NCBI GenBank assembly: GCA_904063045.1
Contig: CAJFCJ010000025.1
Location: forward strand, 930,001-994,000
Source of the DNA: Dimorphilus gyrociliatus
Taxonomy: Eukaryota; Annelida; Polychaeta; Dinophilidae
Direction: 5' to 3'
Length of the DNA: 64,000 nt
This document shows positions 56,409 through 64,000 of the stretch, in pieces. How positions within the stretch are numbered: the stretch's first letter is position 1; each line of letters begins with the position of its first letter. The notes below the pieces were generated by a model. The model ran no database searches. It worked only from the letters and a program-made list of their open reading frames with translations, and was not told the DNA's origin. Made by a program: the position numbers and the translations under genes.

Positions 56409-59400
56409 CATATATTGTCTCTTTTTTGCATAATTGGGTTGCTTCTTGGGTAATTTGAGAAGGAGGAAAAACCAGGCCAATAATGAATATTTTTTTCAGT
56501 TTTTCCACTTCTTTTATATATAAAAAGAAAAAAAGTAAAAATAGCTTGTCCTCTCTGTGATTCGGAAACGTTTCGTTGGATTTATGATAATGAACATAAG
56601 CTCTTTAACGATTTATTTCTCATCGATCAATGACTTGGAACAATGTATCGTACCACATACGTATTAAGATTCTATAGTCTTTCTCTTCTTTCTCACTTTC
56701 GGAAAATACAAAGTATATGCTAATAACATTTTAAAGAGATATTTACCTTCTTTATAAATTTATTTTCTATTTTGCTCCTTATCTTTCTTTTTCCTACCTC
56801 TCTCTCTCTCTCTCTCTCTCTGTCTCTGTCTCTGCCGATCTTTGTCTTTCTTTCCCTCCCTCCCTCCCTCTCTCTCTCTCTCTTTCTCTTTAGCGCCATT
56901 TTTATTCAATTTTTTCACCGACATATATCTTACTAAACTTCACCACGTGACAAGATTATACATCCAATTATGGTAGTTTCACAATGACAATAGCTGAAAG
57001 TAATCACTTAGACGATAAACAAACGGAAATATAATACGGTAAACCGAATTGATCTTGCTGGCTCCTTCACACAATTTTGCTGACCTCTATTTGCATATTA
57101 AAGCCCCCGTGCAAATTTTTCCCGTAACAAGGACAATTGAATCACAGCTAGTTTTTTAGTATGTCTTCCGAATTGGATTTTGTAATATCGACACACATAC
57201 AAAGTATCTGACCAAATATAGAGGCTTTACGAAAAGTCAATAAAGAACCGGAGATGATCCGAAAAATTCCCTAGAAAGTGAGGCAAAGTAGAAGGATAGA
57301 GAGTTAGGAGGAAGATAGTAAGAAGACGGCAGAAAAGAAAATAAGAAAGTTTTTTCCCTTTTTAAGAAGAGATTAAAAGTTTTTAACGAGTATAGCATAT
57401 AATAATAATAAGTATATAGGCATAAAGGTAAAGTATGTACGCTCTATAGTAATAAATAAAAACATCTAAAGTTTTTACACTAAGAAAAGAAAGAGGAGAG
57501 GGAAGGAGAGGAAAGAAGAGGAGAGGAGAGGAGCGAAGAGGAGAGAAGAGAAGAGAAGAGAGGAGAAAACGGCAAAAGCGAATAAAACACACTTTTGAAA
57601 TAATTTTACACTGGAAATTAGTGAAAGATGAAAGGAAAACGTAATAAAACGGGGAAAATTTCGTTAAGTTAAAGTCACGTAGATGAACAAATGAATAAAC
57701 TTGATATTTTATCATATAAATTTAATAAATGTTTTATCAACTTTAACGTCTAAAAGTAGGCGGATAGTTTAGTGGAGTAACTTAAAATATATCATCCTTT
57801 CATTATTTCTTCAACTTATTACCGTTACCTTATTGACAAAAGTCGTTTTATTTATTTGTCGGTTGCTAAGAGACTTGACAATCAATATACGCTGTGCAAC
57901 TATTCTAGTAAAAATTAAGAAAAGAAACATTATATTTATCAATATTTTTATTAAAACTTGTGAAAATATATCAAATTTTATAAAGGCACTTGATTGAATG
58001 CTTATGTGTTTTGGACTATATGTACGGAATGAACAAACGAACGAACGAATGAATTGATGAATTAATGAATGAATGATTTCATGTGTATACGTATGTGTGC
58101 GTGTGCGTGCGCGTATTATTATCGTTAATTCTAGAAATAATACAGTAAATAAAACATGTAAAATGTTTCGCTATGAACAATATTTAGCATTTATCTAAGG
58201 GCTATGTAATTATTAGTATATATATTCTGTATATATAGGGAGAGGGAGAGACATATAAATATTATGTACGTACCGTATGTACACAGAGAATATTGTATAC
58301 GATATTTAACAACTATCGTCCTTTTTAAGTTACTGCAATCTTAATAAAATGTAAACTTACTTATATTCTATCTTTTCCAGTATTTTATTCTTTATTCTTT
58401 TTAGTAAGTAAGATTTAATTGTTTAAAATATTACCTAAGTTGTTTAAACGTGTCTATTACTGTATATTATAAATTATACAATTCGCCTGTTGTTATGTTG
58501 ATTTTTTTTGTTTGTTTGTTTGTTTTTTTTTCTTTCTTTTTTCCTTCCTCCCTCTCATTTCCTTCCGTCGTTCACTTGCCTGCTCCATTTGTATCTCAAT
58601 ATTTCGTATTTATCTCGTAAGGAAAATAGTATCAATATTTTCTTTATTAAATACTAGCGTCTTTTTGTTAAAATGTACTTTAAAGATGCTTAAGGCATCT
58701 TAATCAAAACAACGAGATTTATTAAATCTTAATTAATTTGCTATTTTTTATCTTCAAGCAGACTAAAGAGGATGTTAAAATTTCTTTACAAAACAAATTA
58801 GTCAATCAATAAGGTAATATATATTAGAAATATGTTTTAAATTAACGAATACTTCCCCTTAGTCGGTAAAAGGGAAAACAATCTATTTTTCTATTTATTC
58901 CTATCTTATGCATAGTTTATACGGTATAAGAATGTGATATATAAATTTATATATATTATATATATATTAATATATATATATATATATATATATATACATT
59001 CCTTCAATCAGGTTATTCAGAACAGCGGCCTCTCAAAGAGAGACAATACGCTTTATCATTCCGGCATGAATCAAGTGATACAGGACAATGCTTCTGCTCA
59101 AGAGGAAGGAAAAGGAAAAATACCAAAAGAGAAATGAAAAGAGATAGAAAAGAGGGAAAGAGGAAGGAGAAGAAAGTATGCATCATAAATATTTTGGTTC
59201 ATTTTAATGGCCTTCATTTGAAATATTCGTTCTAGATTAAGAAGAAAAGCTAACCACATTTGCATATATTCAGGTGTCAATCTTTAAAGTTCATATCGTA
59301 AGGAAATGAAATAAATGGACTTAGAAAAAGTCAAAACAACTTGTAGATTGTTTTCGTTTTCTAAAAGGATATTTTCACCTGTAAAACTTGTTTAACTATT

Positions 59401-59727
59401 CATTAAACGCCCTTGGCACCTATTCAAAGAGAAAAAATGAGCGAAAAACTCAATTAATACTCGACTTCCCTAACGCAAAATCGTTTGAATGATTAAAATT
59501 TGAATTGATTAGACGGTTCTCAGCCTTTTTTTCAGTATGAATAGCAGAATTATATAAATTATTTACTTATTCAAGTGAAAAATAGCTTCGAACTAAATGC
59601 AACATCAAATTGACCTCATTTTCAAATGGTCCAATAAAATGTGATAATTGCAGAGATAGTTTCCTATTGATTTTTAGGTCTGCAAGAGTTGAGAATTTTA
59701 CCCCGTTTTTCCTTTTCTTTCCTGCCC

Positions 59728-59827
59728 CGCTCTCTCTCTGTCTGTCTGCCTGTCTGTCTCTGTCTCTGTCTCTGTCTCTGTCTCTGTCTCTCTCTCTTTC
59801 TTTCTTTCTCTCTCTCTCTCTCTCTCT
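59728..59827. repeat. TCTCTG / CT microsatellite
   Basis: Hexanucleotide TCTGTC/TCTCTG units followed by CT and CTTT runs. Confidence 0.9.
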
Positions 59828-60715
59828 AACTGCCTATCTCTCAAGATAATACATCTATCCAACTAATATTTCTTATATGTTGGTGAATAACGAAGAATAG
59901 CAAAAGTGTATATAAGTTTCTTATATATAGGTATATACTTATTCAGCTCTAATGCAATACGTGTCTTGTATACTTTTAATTAATCTTATACAGTATATTG
60001 TTATGTTGTTGTATCGGCAGGAAAGATGTTACTTGTCAACAGAGGAAACCAGAAAAGAATAGGAAATTTAACATAGTAAAATAAAGAAAAAATGGAAAAT
60101 AGATGGAAAAATATCTATTCGAGAAAGATAAACAAGAAAGTATAAAAATGAAAAGCAAACGTAAAATAAAACAAAAAGAGGAAAAAACAAATCAAAAAAC
60201 ACATAGAAAAGAGTCTAATTTAAAAGAAAAAAAACCATTTATATTGTTAAAATGCTCATTCGGATTTCTTTTCGCCTTTCCTCTTTTTTTTTTCTTTCTT
60301 TCTTTTTATTTTTTTTTATTACTAGACTCTCGAAAGTCTATACGTTTATCTTTCATAAGAGACTCTTATATACATTGAGCAGTGGAAACGTCCGATAGAT
60401 GTCCCTAATACCGCACAACCCATTTCATTAGCCGTCATTGTAAACTTAGTCTCTGCGCTCGACCGTCGCTCAAGCAGAACAGGCCACATCACTCTCCAGG
60501 CTGTCTCTTCGTCTGATTTCCTAAAAATACGCTTTAAAAATAAAAGGGGACCATCCTAGACAATTTATTGATTGGCAAGGAATCGAATTAGGCCGTCATC
60601 AGCCTGCCTCCTCGTCGTGGGCAATAAAGTCACTCATTATGGCTTTACCTTAAGATCTCCTCGGATAATTTCTCTCGACCTTCACCTTCATAATGTTGGA
60701 AAATCTATATTCAAG

Positions 60716-60829
60716 ATGATAGCGTCGGCGGGAGTGAAGGGATCTAATTCGGTGAAATACTTGGAGGAGCGTTTAAGAATATATAAGGAGAGTCAACAGA
60801 CAGCCAGAACAAATGGGAATATGGAAAAG
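60716..60829 (+). CDS. First exon of a CC2D1/Lgd-like gene (DM14 motif), partial
   Basis: ATG at 60716 opens 38 codons ending at an AAG|GTTTGT donor in phase 0. The product starts MIASAGVKGSNSVK and continues YLEERLRIYKESQQTARTNG then NMEK. The pattern LxERLxxYxxxxxxARxxGxxxK matches the first DM14 motif of CC2D1A/Lgd, proteins that bind ESCRT-III subunits in endosomal sorting. In known family members a longer N-terminal region precedes this motif, so either the start is shorter here or AAG before the ATG is a splice acceptor and this is an internal exon. The partner exon (which should continue with a basic RRYDRGL-like stretch) was not found before the window end. Confidence 0.45.
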
Positions 60830-62800
60830 GTTTGTAAACTCTAACTTTTCTTTTTTATATATGTAAATTTACTTTACGCAAACGAAAATAATTTCCGTGA
60901 GCATTTTCCTTCAATCCTTCTTAACAAATTAATTAAAAAATACTCATTACGAAGAGACTGAAACCTATACGTATAGTAATTCATTAATTTATTTGCTCAT
61001 TTTTTTCTACTTATTCATTCATTCGTCCTTTCGTTTGTTCGTCATTCATTCATTCATTCATTCATTCATCCATCCACTTACTCATTTATTCACTGGTACA
61101 TACTCTTAGTCACTCTCTATTCTGTTCATTTATTACTGCTGTATATTTATTCACTTTGCATACCAATGGCAAATGATTTAGTCAGTTCTAATCTCTAAGC
61201 CTTCATTGAGAGTCAATTCGTCAACAATGAATGCGTTAATTATTAGTAAAAGGTGTTGAAAAATTGATTGATATTACATAATTAGGTATAAGTGTTACGG
61301 CTGGTCGGTAATTATAGGATTTATGATGGAAAATATGCAAAAACACGAGCGAAATGGGGCATGAAAACGATTATTGTTGTAGGGAAAAAAAATAAAAAAA
61401 AGGCAATTTTCATTGGCCTTTCTTTTATCTATAGAGAATATCTACTGTCTCACAAAGGACGGGTTAGAAAGGTAATTTTCCTCCTTTTTCTTCAAGAAGA
61501 GAAAGAGAAAGAAACATTCTTTTATTTCTTATCAACTTGAATAAATATTAATAAGAGATTCTTTAACTAATAGATAAAGGAAATTTTTCTAGGCATTTTA
61601 GCAATAATTAGAAAATCGATAACGGGTGTTCTCTTTTGTTCTTTTGACAACAGCGGAATGTGTTAACAGAAGGAAACGTTTATTAATATATACTATTATA
61701 TCTGGTATATATAAATCTATAAATAGAATTAGAATATATATATATATGTACTGTATATATCTTCTTTAGTACGTATATGTAAAACTGTAAAGGATAATTA
61801 GTAAGAATATTCCCTTAATTAATTGTAGCTTTCCGAAAATGACTTGCAAAGGGGAAATTTCTCCTTCCATTTAGGCTCTTCGATTTCCTCAGACAATTTT
61901 AAAATTTATTAACTAAGCTGTCTAGTTCTTTTTTATTAAAGCCTATTTTGATGGTAGTTTTATACATACGCATTGCTCTTTTTGGAGGAGGATTAATGCA
62001 TGTTCGAACAGAAATATACATTCCTCCCAATCAATGAGTATATTCTTATAACTTCTATCATCTTTTATAAAGTAATTAAAAAACAAAGAAAGACAGGAGA
62101 GACAAATAAAAGGAAGAGAAGTAAAGAGAATAAAACTATTCTGTTATTATTGAGCTGATGATACTTATTATTATTACTATTATTGCTGTTATTATTACCA
62201 ATGATGCACAAGGGTTTTTGACTTGGATTACTACTTAATAAGCGTTCGTTATCCGTTCTTTTTAGAATTACATGCTACTTTGAAGATAATAATGGTTTTA
62301 TATTAACGAAAGTATGCCATGACGATACGTAATATATACGAAGGATTTACGTGACCTACTTTCACGCCTTACTTCTTTTCCCCAAGATTTTCATCCTCTT
62401 TCCTATTTGTGCTTAATCTTTTGTCAAGTAAATTTCTCAAATCGTCACCCAAAGAAACTTTACGTTTTGACTATTCATTTATAGTTTTCTATTATTTATA
62501 GAATATATTTCTTTCCATTACATAAATTACTTAATTCTCCCGATTCATTTCATAATAGCTAGTAACAACATGTGATTCATTCCTTCTTCAAATACCAATA
62601 TAGTATAAAAAAAAAGATTCTAATGATTAATTATTTCGTTTTCCGAATGACCTAATTGCTGTTTCAATTCTAACGTCCGCTCTTTTCTGTACAAGATTAT
62701 CGTATGCGTGAGAGACAGACTCGTGAGAAAGCTTCTGGATATATATTGTACATTATAGCAAAACATACATACATCTATAGATAGATACATAAATATACAG

Positions 62801-62803
<3 letters not shown>

Positions 62804-62839
<36 letters not shown>
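62804..62839. repeat. CA microsatellite
   Basis: About 18 clean CA units. Confidence 0.92.
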
Positions 62840-62841
<2 letters not shown>

Positions 62842-62923
62842 GGCAGATAGTGACAAGAAAAGAGTGACGGAGAGACGCAAATAGACAGATAGACAGACAG
62901 CAAAGCAGACATACAAAGAGACC

Positions 62924-62925
<2 letters not shown>

Positions 62926-62955
<30 letters not shown>
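62926..62955. repeat. GA microsatellite
   Basis: About 15 clean GA units. Confidence 0.9.
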
Positions 62956-62965
<10 letters not shown>

Positions 62966-64000
62966 GCTGTAGAGAGGTAGACTGTGACGCCAAACTGTTC
63001 GATAAAACCAACTTTGTATCCATCTATTTTGTTACTTTTATAGACAAATATTAAACCATCCATCCTGATTAGATTTTGGCTAAAAATTCCAAATTTCCAC
63101 CTCGCTTACTTTTACAACAGTAGCCAAATGCACTTTGTATATCGTTTAGAAGACTGAAATTGCCTTAAAACGAGGACATATTATTTATTCTTATATCGTC
63201 TCCAGCCTATTTCTGATCATTCAACGCGTCAAAAAGAGATCTATACGTACATATAAGCACACGTATAGATTTGTCTAACAGCGTTTATTTATTTGTATGT
63301 ATACTTCTGGTAACATTAATAATCACGTTACGTATTATTGGGTTATAGCTTTCAAAGGACACAGATGCTGTATAGTAGGTTGTAGTGATAAAACTGCCCT
63401 CTGTTGTCAAAATACAGAAACTTTTTACAAATTATGTTACGTCTTTTTCTCATTTATACAAGTTGTTTGACGACGAAAGAGAAGGAAAGAGAAAGAATAC
63501 TAAGGAATAGAAAATGATAAAAGTCATTTTTTATGAACAAGTTATTACAAGATAAAAACTTTATTAATATTAATACATTAAAGTATGAAAAGGGAAAAGA
63601 CTATCACTCTACTATTGTGCTATTGTACCATTTACTGTGTATAACATCATTTCATATGATATGCTATATGTTTAATTATGATAATAAGAAAAGTACTTTC
63701 TATCCTTTTACAAGTAGAAAATGTATTTATAGATATGCAAAAGGAATTTTTAACTATTTCCTTTTCATAAATATTCAATAGTTGGTACGTTAATAACGTA
63801 TCTTACAGTTATTTTAATCTTTACTTATATTTTCATATAGACGCCTTTGATGGTCATAGTATCTCTTGTCTATTTTCTCTCTTTTACAACATGCGCTCTA
63901 CCTATATCTTCTATGTAAAAAAAGGAAATATCCATAAAGATTTGTTTATCTTCGTATACACGAATGCAAACACACATTACAGTATATATTTATAGTTAGG

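Larger units (their letters stand above)
52738..60715. other. Long intergenic region with a few doubtful exons
   Basis: About 8 kb. Repeats include TA runs (54,253-54,268; 56364-56403; 58,967-58,995), a GA/GGGA run (55253-55293) and TCTCTG/CT units (59728-59827). Two short stretches look exon-like: 55564-55640 on the minus strand, and 59012-59137, which is open on both strands. A GCCATCTGTAGTG motif lies at 54364-54376. The locally GC-richer 60,390-60,700 may be promoter for the exon at 60.7 kb. No complete gene could be built. Confidence 0.5.
60830..64000. other. Intron or intergenic sequence to window end
   Basis: No further exon recognised. Holds a CATT repeat (61042-61068), TA words near 61,740 with GTACTGTATATA, a CA run (62804-62839), a GA run (62926-62955) and a CTCF-like motif (minus strand GACAACAGAGGGCA) at 63395-63408. 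Open frames at 61292-61540 and 62620-63063 show no family features; the latter is mostly translated CA/GA repeat. Confidence 0.5.

Noticed and set aside
62620-63063. A 147-codon minus-strand frame with Ser-Leu and Cys-Val runs
   Set aside because: It is translated GA and CA microsatellite, with no non-repetitive domain.

Overview
The window is AT-rich, intron-bearing animal DNA: GT-AG introns, AATAAA signals, TATA boxes, many microsatellites, and no bacterial or viral gene structure. Two neuropeptide precursors (an SSFVRI-amide type and a myomodulin type with MLRM-G-KR peptides) point to a lophotrochozoan. MLRM-amide peptides are the annelid form of myomodulin. Most introns are short (about 60-140 nt, one apparently 33 nt), so a small-genome annelid fits best. 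The species is inference.

Layout, left to right: FVRIamide-type precursor (2328-2825, -) with a possible TATA promoter and untranslated first exon near 5.6 kb; SLC4 bicarbonate transporter (11997-15594, -) with a probable 8-codon first exon at 19.54-19.56 kb; myomodulin-type precursor in three exons (22910-23942, -); alpha7-like nicotinic acetylcholine receptor alpha subunit (30079-35504, +) with a likely signal-peptide exon at 27.0 kb and two alternative exons for the M2 pore helix; Shaw/Kv3 potassium channel (37291-39460, -), tail to tail with the receptor; a 112-residue unrecognised protein (41109-41530, -); a PAPS-type sulfotransferase (42705-44209, +); an unrecognised basic/serine-rich protein with two possible C-termini (45265-47928, +); an orphan glycosylated single-pass membrane protein (51715-52613, +); and one exon resembling the first DM14 motif of CC2D1/Lgd (60716-60829, +). 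The rest is intergenic or intronic AT-rich sequence with simple repeats.

Exons were joined by hand using splice dinucleotides, codon phase and remembered family conservation. All multi-exon models listed sum to a multiple of three, apart from the partial CC2D1-like exon. Five genes (two peptide precursors, a ligand-gated channel, a Kv3 channel, a bicarbonate transporter) suit nervous-system function, but they are separate transcription units and nothing shows co-regulation.

The strongest unusual features are: (1) the pair of 87-nt M2 exons in the receptor, identical in length and phase, which differ at the pore-gate position 9 prime (Leu versus Met); (2) a myomodulin precursor that also carries six LPRLG repeats, mostly without normal amidation sites; (3) a 33-nt intron and switchable C-terminus in the 45-48 kb gene; (4) a dispersed CTCF-like AGATGGC(G) motif and a dispersed TATACWGTATA motif. 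No tRNA, rRNA, CRISPR or clear transposon was found.
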